A stretch of 46,314 bases of DNA, from NCBI GenBank assembly GCA_934567355.1, contig CAKTJC010000022.1, forward strand, positions 1-46,314, read 5' to 3'. Source of the DNA: an uncultured Oscillospiraceae bacterium (lineage in GTDB: Bacteria; Bacillota; Clostridia; Oscillospirales; Oscillospiraceae). How positions within the stretch are numbered: position 1 is the first letter of the stretch; each line of letters begins with the position of its first letter. A model generated the notes under the pieces. The model saw only the letters and a program-made list of their open reading frames with translations. It did not search any database and was not told the DNA's origin. Made by a program: the position numbers and the translations under genes. Shown piece after piece: positions 32,128-39,118 of this stretch.

Positions 32128-32868
32128 TTATTCAGCGGCGGCTTCTTCGGCGGCAGCGGGAGCGGCCTCCTCGGCAGCCACGTCCTCGCCCTGGCGGCCT
32201 TCGATGGCGGCATTGGCCATGGCAGCGGCGATCAGGCGGATGGCGCGGATGGCATCATCGTTGCCGGGGATCACGTAGTCGATCTCGTCGGGATCGCAGT
32301 TGGTATCCACGATGGCCACGATGGGGATATTCAGCTTGCGGGCCTCAGCAATGGCGTTGCGCTCCTTGCGGGGGTCAACAATGAACAGAGCAGCGGGCAG
32401 CTTCTTCATTTCCTTCACGCCGCCCAGGTACTTCTCCAGCTTCTCAATCTCGCCCTGGTGCTTGATGACTTCCTTCTTGGGCAGCATGGCGAAGGTGCCG
32501 TCCTCTTCCATCTTGCGCAGCTGAGCCAGACGATCGATACGGGTACGCATGGTGCGGAAGTTGGTCAGCATGCCGCCCAGCCAGCGGGCGTTGACATAGT
32601 AACCGCCGCAGCGGGCAGCCTCTTCCTTGATGGCGTCCTGCGCCTGCTTCTTGGTGCCGACGAACAGAATGTTGCCGCCATTGGCGGAGCAGTCACGGAC
32701 GAAGTTGTAAGCCTCTTCCAGCTTCTTCACGGTCTTCTGCAGGTCGATGATGTAGATACCGTTGCGCTCCGTGTAGATGTAGGGAGCCATTTTGGGGTTC
32801 CAGCGGCGGGTCTGGTGACCGAAGTGTACGCCGGCCTCCAGCAGTTGCTTCATAGATACGACAGCCAT
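32128..32868 (-). CDS. rpsB: Small ribosomal subunit protein uS2
   Basis: A 246-residue ribosomal protein. [20 protein letters not shown] and [20 protein letters not shown] at the start and [20 protein letters not shown] later are family signatures. The C-terminus is an Ala/Glu-rich tail ([16 protein letters not shown]). The start at 32868 ([10 protein letters not shown]) follows AAAGGAG; the longer open frame upstream is the untranslated leader. Confidence 0.96.
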   Translation of the reverse strand: MAVVSMKQLLEAGVHFGHQTRRWNPKMAPYIYTERNGIYIIDLQKTVKKLEEAYNFVRDCSANGGNILFVGTKKQAQDAIKEEAARCGGYYVNARWLGGMLTNFRTMRTRIDRLAQLRKMEEDGTFAMLPKKEVIKHQGEIEKLEKYLGGVKEMKKLPAALFIVDPRKERNAIAEARKLNIPIVAIVDTNCDPDEIDYVIPGNDDAIRAIRLIAAAMANAAIEGRQGEDVAAEEAAPAAAEEAAAE

Positions 32869-33028
32869 TTTTTCATTTCTCCTTTTGTTGTTTCCTCCAC
32901 CCCGATCATCCCGCGCTGCCCGCCCGAAAAGGGGCACTTGGGGGCGCGATCCCCGGGTGTGTGGTTTTGATATTCGCAGGTAAAAACCCACGCCGAAGTA
33001 TTATACCCGATTACGTCAGCAATTGCAA
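32869..33028 (-). promoter_or_regulatory. rpsB promoter and GC-rich leader
   Basis: TTGCAA (33028-33023) and TATAAT (33005-33000) on the minus strand are 17 bp apart. The 125-base leader is GC-rich, with pairable segments (GGGG-ATCGCG-CCCC and GCCCCTTTTCGGGCGGGC), so it may fold as an autoregulatory structure; no known family is recognised. Confidence 0.6.
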
Positions 33029-33098
33029 CAACTTTTTGAAATTTTTCCCGTTTTATTTCCCGATTTCCCTGCTGTACAAAAGGCACCTCTCTGATTTC

Positions 33099-33386
33099 TT
33101 ATTTTTGGAACGGCATTCCACTTCGGCGCCGCTTGACCCGGCATTCATCCGGCTTGGTCTCCACCAGCACAATGTCGGGGCCGATATGGCGGATGCACTG
33201 CCAGGGGATCACGAAATCATCGCCACGTCCCACTACGCCGAAATACCGGCACGGTCCCGGAACCACCAGCGCACAGACCTTCCCCTCCGGCACCTCCACC
33301 AGCACATCCTCCACAAATCCCAAGCGCCGCCCGTCACTCACGCAAATGACTTCCTTGCATTGCAGCTGGGTAAATCTCATGCTCAT
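33099..33386 (-). CDS. YlmC/YmxH-family PRC-barrel protein
   Basis: A 95-residue PRC-barrel-like protein: MRFTQLQCKEVICVSDGRRL then GFVEDVLVEVPEGKVCALVV and DDFVIPWQCIRHIGPDIVLV. Members are found in spore-forming Firmicutes and are linked to sporulation, with unknown molecular role. The start is at 33386 or the ATG at 33380; both follow a GGGGGG stretch. The open frame further upstream passes through a terminator and is discarded. Confidence 0.85.
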   Translation of the reverse strand: MSMRFTQLQCKEVICVSDGRRLGFVEDVLVEVPEGKVCALVVPGPCRYFGVVGRGDDFVIPWQCIRHIGPDIVLVETKPDECRVKRRRSGMPFQK

Positions 33387-33431
33387 CCCGGCTACCCCCC
33401 CTTCTTTTGGAACAGAGTATGCCGGCGGTGC

Positions 33432-33468
33432 AAAGAAAATTCCGCCGCAGAAGCCGCTGCGGCGGAAT
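33432..33468 (-). terminator. Terminator of gpmA
   Basis: ATTCCGCCGCAG and CTGCGGCGGAAT (33439-33450 and 33457-33468) form a 12-bp stem followed by TTTCTTT on the minus strand. Confidence 0.8.
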
Positions 33469-33515
33469 GTCCGGTGCATTTCCCACACTTTGGGCAGCGT
33501 AGGCAGCGATCGAAC

Positions 33516-33568
33516 GGGTGAAAAAAGGTTCGCTGCCCAGCCGCAGGCGATCGATTCAGAACCTTCTC
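33516..33568. repeat. Degraded interspersed element, copy F
   Basis: GGGTGAAAAAAGGTTCGCTG and AGCCGCAGGCGATCGATTCA match the right half of copies D and E. It ends next to the gpmA stop codon. Confidence 0.5.
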
Positions 33569-34314
33569 TATTTTGCCTTGCCCTGCGCGGCAACAGCCTT
33601 CATCTTTGCCTCAATGGCGACGGCATCCCCCAGATAATAGTGACGGATCACCTTGTCGGCATCGTCGAATTCATAAACCAGCGGGACACCGGTGGGGATG
33701 TTTACTCCGGTAATGGCCTCCTGACTCAGGTTATCAAAATACATCACCAGTGCGCGCAGGGAATTGCCGTGAGCTGTGATCAGGATGTGCTTCCCGGCGT
33801 CCATCTGCGGCTCGATCACGCTCTGGAAATGGGGAACGACCCGGGCGATGGTATCCTTCAGGCTCTCCGTCAGGGGCAGCTCCCTGGGGTCAACACTAGC
33901 ATACAGCGGCTGTTTTGCAGGATTGCGTACATCCTCCGCGCTGAGTGCAGGCGGCTGCACATCGAAGGATCGGCGCCAGATATGCACCTGCTCCTCTCCG
34001 TACTTCTGGGCGGTCTCCGCTTTATTCAGCCCCTGCAGCGCGCCATAGTGCCGCTCGTTGAGTTTCCAGCTGCGCACCACGGGGATATCCTCCTCCCCCA
34101 TTTCAGCCAGTGCAAGAGCAAGGGTATGATTTGCCCGCTTCAGGCAGGAGGTATACGCCAGATCAAAGCGGAAGCCCTGCTCCTTCATCAATTGTCCGGC
34201 AGATTTGGCTTCTTCGATCCCTTTTGCGCTCAGATCCACATCCGTCCAGCCGGTAAAGCGGTTTTCCAGATTCCATTCGCTTTCGCCATGGCGCAGCAGC
34301 ACCAGTGTTTTCAT
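33568..34314 (-). CDS. gpmA: 2,3-bisphosphoglycerate-dependent phosphoglycerate mutase
   Basis: Interconverts 3- and 2-phosphoglycerate in glycolysis through a phosphohistidine; needs no metal. [20 protein letters not shown] at the N-terminus contains the catalytic RHG, and [13 protein letters not shown] holds the second His. [14 protein letters not shown] and [11 protein letters not shown] are dPGM signatures, and the 248 residues match the family. The ATG at 34314 follows AAAGGAG. Its promoter carries a large palindrome that is partly repeated upstream of feoA, suggesting metal control. Confidence 0.95.
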   Translation of the reverse strand: MKTLVLLRHGESEWNLENRFTGWTDVDLSAKGIEEAKSAGQLMKEQGFRFDLAYTSCLKRANHTLALALAEMGEEDIPVVRSWKLNERHYGALQGLNKAETAQKYGEEQVHIWRRSFDVQPPALSAEDVRNPAKQPLYASVDPRELPLTESLKDTIARVVPHFQSVIEPQMDAGKHILITAHGNSLRALVMYFDNLSQEAITGVNIPTGVPLVYEFDDADKVIRHYYLGDAVAIEAKMKAVAAQGKAK

Positions 34315-34332
34315 TGTCGTTTCTCCTTTCTG

Positions 34333-34391
34333 CATTTCAGTTAGCATATGCTAACTGAAATGATTATAGCGCAGAATTCTGATTTTGTCCA
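34333..34391 (-). promoter_or_regulatory. gpmA promoter with 30-bp palindromic operator
   Basis: TGGACA (34391-34386) and TATAAT (34368-34363) on the minus strand are 17 bp apart. A perfect 30-bp palindrome (34333-34362, core CAGTTAGCATATGCTAACTG) starts right after the -10 box. Its centre TTAGC-ATAT-GCTAA recurs as TTAGC-ATCG-GCTAA at 45530-45543 before feoA, so a DtxR/MntR-type metal repressor is plausible. Confidence 0.8.
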
Positions 34392-34510
34392 CCCTTTTAT
34401 TTTCAGGATCCTGCCAGGCCGCGCTGATCGTGTGAGCTGAGTCTGATGGTAAAATTCCCGGAAACAGCAATTTTTCTTTTTTCAAAAGTTCCATTTCCAG
34501 TATTTGTGGG

Positions 34511-34557
34511 TTGCAAAGTCATAAAAATCAGGCTACAATACTCCCGTTCTCGCGAGA
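34511..34557 (+). promoter_or_regulatory. Promoter of the 20-residue peptide gene
   Basis: TTGCAA (34511-34516) and TACAAT (34534-34539) are 17 bp apart. The palindrome TCTCGCGAGA (34548-34557) lies across the expected start site. Nothing else is seen in 34392-34510. Confidence 0.7.
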
Positions 34558-34584
34558 CAAACACCTTACCAAGGAGGAAACACC

Positions 34585-34647
34585 ATGCGTTTTAATTTCT
34601 GCAGCATCTGGCAGCTTCTGTGCCAGCTTGGCGGCTTCGGCTGCTAA
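34585..34647 (+). CDS. 20-residue peptide gene, unknown function
   Basis: Encodes MRFNFCSIWQLLCQLGGFGC, followed by TAA. AAGGAGGAAA gives one of the best ribosome binding sites of the window at good spacing. A promoter lies 46 bp upstream, and a weak hairpin (TGACC/GGTCA with T6) and a strong terminator (34695-34720) follow. No gene on this strand follows for more than 1.5 kb, so the peptide, or the RNA carrying it, is the only product. It has three Cys, a Trp and a Gly-rich end; it could be a signal, a modified peptide precursor or a small toxin. No maturase or exporter is adjacent on this strand. Confidence 0.6.
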   Translation: MRFNFCSIWQLLCQLGGFGC

Positions 34648-34694
34648 GGCGTCTCTGACCATCCGGTCAAACCTTTTTTAACTGACTGAAATTT

Positions 34695-34720
34695 GCGCCC
34701 CGAAAACGGGGCGCTTTTTT
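34695..34720 (+). terminator. Terminator of the peptide transcript
   Basis: GCGCCCCG-AAAA-CGGGGCGC followed by six T. Confidence 0.92.
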
Positions 34721-34734
34721 GTTATGGCAGGACT

Positions 34735-34885
34735 GCTCAATTCGTCAAAAAGTCTCAGGCAGAATTTCTACTCCAATTCAAAGTCCCAAAAATGAGGGAA
34801 TACTGTTTGTATCTCCCGTTTTGGGAACTGCGGAAGTGGGAAGAAAGGCCGCTGAATCTTGCAGACGCAATTGCGCGGTGTCGCC
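34735..34885. repeat. Degraded interspersed element, copy G
   Basis: The inner hairpin of copy A is recognisable (AGTCCCAAAAATGAGGGAAT, ACTGTTTGTATCTCCCGTTT, TGGGAACTGCGG), followed by GAAAGGCCGCT. The ends are eroded. It abuts the 3' end of the cation efflux gene. Confidence 0.5.
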
Positions 34886-36064
34886 TCATACCTCCGGTGT
34901 AGGACAGTCGTCCCGGCGGTCGATGTTCAGGGTCAGGGGCAGGTCGCAGCCTGCGCGGCGCAGTGCAGCGGTGAGCCGTTCGGTCAGTTCCTCGTCCGTG
35001 GCGGGCAGGGAATAGGGCACAGCCAAGTCAAAGGACAGCCTGCGGGTATCCTGATAATCCGAAATGCGCAGATCGTGAATGGTGGCGCTGGGGGTGATTT
35101 CGGCGGCGCACTGCTTTGCCATCCGGCGGTAGGCGTCCCAGTCGCCGTTTTCGGATATGGGGTCGTAGTGGATCACCAGATGGATGCCCAGCTGGCGCAT
35201 GGCTTCCTGCTCGATATGATCCAGCTGGTCGTGGGCATCCAGCGGCGGCTCGCTGGCGTCCATCTCCGCGTGGACGGTGGCAAACACATGACCGGGGCCA
35301 TAATCGTGGATCAGCAGGTCGTGGATGCCCAGCACCCGGCGGTGGGCAAGGATGAGCCTTGTCAGTGCCTCCACCGTCCGTTCATCCGCCTGCATGCCGA
35401 TGAGGGGGGACACGGTGTCCTTGGCCAGGCGGATGCCCGACCACAGAATGAAGCATGCGACGCCCAGTCCCGCGAAGCCGTCCAGCCGGATCCCCAGCAG
35501 GCAGTCGGCAAGCATGCTCAGCAGCACGGCGGTGGTGGCAATGATGTCGTTGCGGCTGTCCTGCGCGGCGGCCTCCAGCGTGGAGGAGCGGATCATTTGC
35601 CCCAGGCGGCGGTCAAAAACCGCCATCCAGAGCTTCAGGCCGATGGAAAACAGCAAAATAGCCACGCTCACAGCGCTGATGGGAACCGCCTGGGGCGAGA
35701 AAATCTTTTGAAGAGAGGATTTCCCCAGCTCCACGCCTGCCAGCAGCACCAGGGCGGATACCACCACGCCGGAAATATACTCATACCGCCCGTGGCCGAA
35801 GGGATGCTCCCCGTCCGCCGGACGCTGCGCCATGCGAAAACCCAGCAGGGTGACCACCGAAGAAGCGCAGTCGGTCAGATTGTTAATGCCATCGCCCGCC
35901 ATGGCAACGGAGCCGCCAAGCAGCCCCGCTGCAATTTTCAGGCAGGCCAGCAGCACATTGCATACGATCCCCACCGCGCCCGCCAGCTTGCCCACGGCGG
36001 CATGGGCGGCGGGAGAGTGCTCGGATGCATTGGGCACAAACAGGTGCAAAAGCAATTTTGTCAT
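34886..36064 (-). CDS. Cation diffusion facilitator (CDF) family metal exporter
   Basis: A 392-residue, six-TM proton-coupled exporter of divalent metals. AGDGINNLTDCASSVVTLLG in TM2 and AAAQDSRNDIIATTAVL in TM5 carry the metal-site Asp/Asn residues, and HPFGHGRYEYISG links TM2 and TM3. The cytosolic C-terminal domain has an extension (about residues 300-392) beyond the usual ferredoxin-like fold. Start MTKLLLHLFVPN at 36064 follows GGAGG. A probable NiCo riboswitch upstream points to Co2+/Ni2+ export; Zn, Fe or Mn cannot be excluded from the protein alone. Confidence 0.9.
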   Translation of the reverse strand: MTKLLLHLFVPNASEHSPAAHAAVGKLAGAVGIVCNVLLACLKIAAGLLGGSVAMAGDGINNLTDCASSVVTLLGFRMAQRPADGEHPFGHGRYEYISGVVVSALVLLAGVELGKSSLQKIFSPQAVPISAVSVAILLFSIGLKLWMAVFDRRLGQMIRSSTLEAAAQDSRNDIIATTAVLLSMLADCLLGIRLDGFAGLGVACFILWSGIRLAKDTVSPLIGMQADERTVEALTRLILAHRRVLGIHDLLIHDYGPGHVFATVHAEMDASEPPLDAHDQLDHIEQEAMRQLGIHLVIHYDPISENGDWDAYRRMAKQCAAEITPSATIHDLRISDYQDTRRLSFDLAVPYSLPATDEELTERLTAALRRAGCDLPLTLNIDRRDDCPTPEV

Positions 36065-36095
36065 GGGAGACCTCCGTTTTGGTTGTTTCCGGGGT

Positions 36096-36187
36096 AAAAA
36101 AATACCCCGGAGCAGCAGAAAATTGACTGTCCCGTGGTAAACCACTGTCACATCCGTGACCCGACCGAAAAGCGGTCTGTTCAGCTT
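36096..36187 (-). ncRNA. Probable NiCo (czcD) riboswitch and terminator
   Basis: The minus-strand leader folds as a four-way junction: P1 AAGCTGA/TCAATTT, joiner ACA, P2 GACCG-CTTTT-CGGTC, P3 GTCAC-GGAT-GTGAC, P4 GTGG-TTTA-CCAC, then GGGACAG before P1 closes. The ACAG and GGGACAG joiners are, as I recall them, hallmarks of the czcD motif, known to sense Co2+/Ni2+ upstream of CDF genes. CGGGACAG can instead pair with CTGCTCCGG to make a terminator followed by seven T (36102-36096), a coherent on-switch. The family assignment is by eye. Confidence 0.65.
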
Positions 36188-36201
36188 GTAAATTACAGCG
36201 G

Positions 36202-36230
36202 ATTATAGCAGGAAAATTTGCGTCTGTCAA
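36202..36230 (-). promoter_or_regulatory. Promoter of the CDF gene
   Basis: TTGACA (36230-36225) and TATAAT (36207-36202) on the minus strand are perfect and 17 bp apart. Confidence 0.85.
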
Positions 36231-36269
36231 GAGAAAACAGGTGGATGCAAACAAATTTTATCCCGGCGG

Positions 36270-36298
36270 TTGACATTTTTTCGCTGCACTGCTATAAT
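36270..36298 (+). promoter_or_regulatory. Promoter of the MFS gene with attenuator
   Basis: TTGACA (36270-36275) and TATAAT (36293-36298) are perfect and 17 bp apart. The leader to the MFS ATG is about 160 bases. Confidence 0.88.
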
Positions 36299-36347
36299 CG
36301 CCTTAATGCAAAACACAGTTTTATAACATTGCAACCAGGAGGATATG

Positions 36348-36386
36348 ATGCGTCTGACCATGGCATTTGCTCCATGCAGAGTCTGA
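36348..36386 (+). CDS. Leader peptide of the MFS gene
   Basis: AGGAGG (36337-36342) precedes a 12-codon frame MRLTMAFAPCRV ending in TGA; an ATG one codon earlier is too close to the Shine-Dalgarno. It ends within a hairpin of the leader. Leader peptides of macrolide-inducible genes often contain MRL (for example MTASMRLR), but their R-x-R/K arrest motif is not complete here. Confidence 0.6.
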   Translation: MRLTMAFAPCRV

Positions 36387-36464
36387 GGAGACTGCATGGA
36401 GATTTCACCTGAATCTCCTCGGGCTTTGCTTCTGACCACCAAAAATGATTTGAAGGAGCAAAGC
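36372..36464 (+). promoter_or_regulatory. Translational attenuator of the MFS gene
   Basis: Three hairpins: H1 CCATGC..AGTCT/AGACTGCATGG (36372-36399), H2 GGAGATT/AATCTCC (36398-36418), H3 GCTTTGCT/AGCAAAGC (36423-36464). H3 pairs part of the MFS Shine-Dalgarno AAGGAG (36453-36458). A competing helix GAGGAGA (36385-36391) with TCTCCTC (36414-36420) excludes H1 and H2. A ribosome held on the leader peptide would cover the 5' arm of H1 and shift the fold. Confidence 0.65.
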
Positions 36465-36465
36465 T

Positions 36466-37758
36466 ATGAAAAAACGCAAGATTTACCGACTGAAGGATTT
36501 CCTGATTCTCTGGTTCACCCAGAGCCTTTCCCAGCTGGGCAGCAGCCTGACCGGCTATGCGCTGACGCTGTGGCTCTACGAGCAGACCGGCTCCGCCCTG
36601 AGCACGGCGGCGCTTACCATCTGCTCTTACGCCCCCTATGTGCTCATGAGCATTTTTGCCGGGGCGCTGACTGACCGCTTTGATAAGAAAAAACTGATGC
36701 TGATCTGCGACAGCTTCGCGGCGGCGTGCACCGTGACGACGCTGGTGCTGTACCGCACAGGGATGCTGCAGGTATGGCACCTGTATCTTCTCAACATTCT
36801 GTCCGGCCTGATGAACACGGTGCAGCAGCCTGCCTCCAGCGTGGCCATGACACTGATCATCCCGCCGGAGGACTACCAGACGACCAGCGGCCTGCGTTCC
36901 CTGTCCCGCTCGCTGATCTCCATTCTGAACCCGCTGATCGCCACGGCGATTTACAGCCTCGCGGGGCTGGAAGCGGTGATCGCCCTGGATCTGGGCAGCT
37001 TTGTCATCGCCTTCCTGGCGCTGCTGCTTCTGATTCGGATCCCTCAAAGTGCCACCGAGCGAAAAGAGAGCGTCTGGCAGCTGGCCAGGGGCGGTCTGGA
37101 GTTCCTGAAGCGCAATCCGATGATCTTGGCTCTGATCCTCTTTATGTCCGGGATCAACCTGATCTCTTCGGCCGCAGATGCCGCCATGCCGGGCTATGTG
37201 CTGCCCAATCCCAGAGGCGGCGCCCAGGTGCTGGGCTATGTAAGCTCCTGCGCCGGCATTGCCATGATTTTTGGCAGCCTTCTGGCTTCAGTCCTGCCCA
37301 AGCCCAGGAACCGGGTCAGAGTGGTGTATCTGACCATGCTGTTTTCCATGGCAACGACCAATTTCGTGCTTGCTTTCGCCCGCGCTCCCTGGCTGTGGTA
37401 TGCCGGGCAGATTCTGGGCTGGATACTGGTGCCGGTGATGGACGCCAATCTGGATGTGGTCATGCGCACCGCCGTTCCCGTGGAGCTGCAGGGCAGGGTG
37501 TACGCCTGCCGCAATACCTTCCAGTTCTTCACCATCCCCATCGGTTTATTCCTGGGTGGATTTCTGGTTGACCGGGTGTGCGAGCCGTTCATGGCTGCCC
37601 ACGCCGGTTCCGCCGTGCTTACCGCCCTTTTCGGAAGCGGAAAGGGTTCCGGCGCCGCCATCGTGATGGGCATTCTTGCCGTCACCGGGACGATGCACTG
37701 CCTGATTTGGGGGAGAGCACTGAGAAAATACCATTATATTGAGAAGACCGAGTCATAA
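36466..37758 (+). CDS. MFS efflux transporter, Mef/MDR type
   Basis: A 430-residue, 12-TM major facilitator. KDFLILWFTQSLSQLGSSLT at the N-terminus and the motif A AGALTDRFDKKKLML are typical of the macrolide-efflux (Mef-like) branch. The TM10-11 loop has VPVELQGRVYACRNTFQF. The regulated leader with a 12-codon peptide supports export of a translation inhibitor, since stalling by such a drug would open the ribosome binding site; this is inference. It is followed at once by a terminator, so it is monocistronic. Confidence 0.85.
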   Translation: MKKRKIYRLKDFLILWFTQSLSQLGSSLTGYALTLWLYEQTGSALSTAALTICSYAPYVLMSIFAGALTDRFDKKKLMLICDSFAAACTVTTLVLYRTGMLQVWHLYLLNILSGLMNTVQQPASSVAMTLIIPPEDYQTTSGLRSLSRSLISILNPLIATAIYSLAGLEAVIALDLGSFVIAFLALLLLIRIPQSATERKESVWQLARGGLEFLKRNPMILALILFMSGINLISSAADAAMPGYVLPNPRGGAQVLGYVSSCAGIAMIFGSLLASVLPKPRNRVRVVYLTMLFSMATTNFVLAFARAPWLWYAGQILGWILVPVMDANLDVVMRTAVPVELQGRVYACRNTFQFFTIPIGLFLGGFLVDRVCEPFMAAHAGSAVLTALFGSGKGSGAAIVMGILAVTGTMHCLIWGRALRKYHYIEKTES

Positions 37759-37761
37759 TTT

Positions 37762-37795
37762 TTCTCCCGGCGGATATTCCGCCGGGAGAATTTTC
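37762..37795. terminator. Bidirectional terminator between convergent MFS genes
   Basis: TTCTCCCGGCGG-ATATT-CCGCCGGGAGAA followed by TTTTC; the minus strand has AAAA/TTTTT at the other side. Confidence 0.88.
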
Positions 37796-37821
37796 GTAGG
37801 GCAGGGTGCCCTTTTGCCGCA

Positions 37822-38988
37822 CTATTTCTTTGCCACCACGCGAACCAGCCGCTCGTGCATCGTGACCATCAGTGCCAGAATGACGATCAGGTACCCGGGC
37901 AGCAGGGCGATGCCAAGGTGGTTGGCCAGCAGTCCGAACAGCGGCGGCATCAGGCAGGTGCCCACATAGGCGCAGGCCATCTGGATGCCGATGATGGCCT
38001 GGGATCTATCCGCCCCGAAATGCGCCGGGGTGGAATGGATGATGCAGGGGTAGACCGGCGCGCAGCCCAGCCCGATGACAACAAAGCCCGCCAGGGAAAC
38101 CGCTGCGCTCAGGGGCAGCAGGATGATGACGATCCCGCAGCCGATCAGCCCCTGCCCCAGGCGGATCATCTGCACATCGCTGAGCTTTATGGTCAAAAAG
38201 CCGCTCAGCGCCCGCCCGATGGTGATGCCCAGGAAGAACATGCTGGCAAAACCTGCCGCCGTCTCAGCGGGGACGCCCTTGTGCAGCGTCAGGTAGCTGC
38301 TTGCCCACAACCCCGTGGTCTGCTCCAGGGCGCAGTAGCAGAAGAAGCAGATCAGCACTTCCTTCACGCCCCGGATCTTCAGCACCTCTTTGATGGAAAG
38401 GGGCTTTGCCTCCTCCTGCCCGGCCTCATCCGTGACCTGGGGACGTCCCTTCCAGAGGGGCAGGCTGCAAAACAGGATGGCGGTCAGCACGATCTGGATC
38501 AGCGCAATGCTGCGGTAGCCGCCGTTCCAGCTGCCGCCCCGGGTCATAACGAAGCCCATGATGTACGGCCCTGCGGAAGCGCCCACGCCCCACATGCAGT
38601 GCAGCCAGCTCATGTGCTTGCTCTTATAGTGCAGGGCGACATAATTATTCAGCGAAGCATCCACGCTTCCCGCGCCCAGGCCGTAGGGGATCGCCCACAG
38701 GCACAGCTGCCAGAACCGGCTGCTGACGGAAAATCCAAACAGCGCCACTGCCGTTGTGGCAACGCTGAAAGCGGTGACCTTCCCTGTGCCAAAGCGCCGG
38801 GTCAGCCGGTCGCTCTGCAAACTGGAAACCACGGTGCCTACGGCGATGATCATGGAAATGATCCCCGCATAGGAGACGGGAACCTCCAATTGGGGATACA
38901 TGGTCGGCCAGGCAGAACCCAGCAGCGAATCCGGCAGCCCCAGGCTGATGAATGAAAGATAGATGATGATCAGAAGCAGCTGAAACAT
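37822..38988 (-). CDS. MFS transporter, FucP/sugar-permease-like
   Basis: A 388-residue, 12-TM transporter. FISLGLPDSLLGSAWPTMYP is typical of the FGHS/FucP-like branch. YGLGAGSVDASLNNYVALHY in TM4-5 and GFVVIGLGCAPVYPCIIHST in TM10-11 agree with it. The upper part of the open frame (to 39414) overlaps the ABC gene and is not used; the ATG at 38988 is preceded by GGAAAGG. The substrate may be a sugar or a drug. Confidence 0.85.
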   Translation of the reverse strand: MFQLLLIIIYLSFISLGLPDSLLGSAWPTMYPQLEVPVSYAGIISMIIAVGTVVSSLQSDRLTRRFGTGKVTAFSVATTAVALFGFSVSSRFWQLCLWAIPYGLGAGSVDASLNNYVALHYKSKHMSWLHCMWGVGASAGPYIMGFVMTRGGSWNGGYRSIALIQIVLTAILFCSLPLWKGRPQVTDEAGQEEAKPLSIKEVLKIRGVKEVLICFFCYCALEQTTGLWASSYLTLHKGVPAETAAGFASMFFLGITIGRALSGFLTIKLSDVQMIRLGQGLIGCGIVIILLPLSAAVSLAGFVVIGLGCAPVYPCIIHSTPAHFGADRSQAIIGIQMACAYVGTCLMPPLFGLLANHLGIALLPGYLIVILALMVTMHERLVRVVAKK

Positions 38989-39067
38989 GGACCTTTCCTC
39001 CGTTTTTCTTGACCCGATTGCCACCCCATCATAACAAATACCATGCCGAAATGCAAGCGCCCCCCAA

Positions 39068-39095
39068 TAAAAGGTCCCGCCTTTTGCGGCGGGAC
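39068..39095 (-). terminator. Terminator of the ABC exporter operon
   Basis: GTCCCGCC-GCAAAA-GGCGGGAC with T4 downstream on the minus strand. Confidence 0.75.
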
Positions 39096-39096
39096 G

Positions 39097-39118
39097 CAAT
39101 TTATTCAGAGTCTTCTCA
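39097..39118. repeat. Interspersed element end, copy H
   Basis: AATTTATTCAGAGTCTTCTC matches the right terminus of the family. It contains the TGA stop of the ABC gene (39116-39118). No interior remains. Confidence 0.45.
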
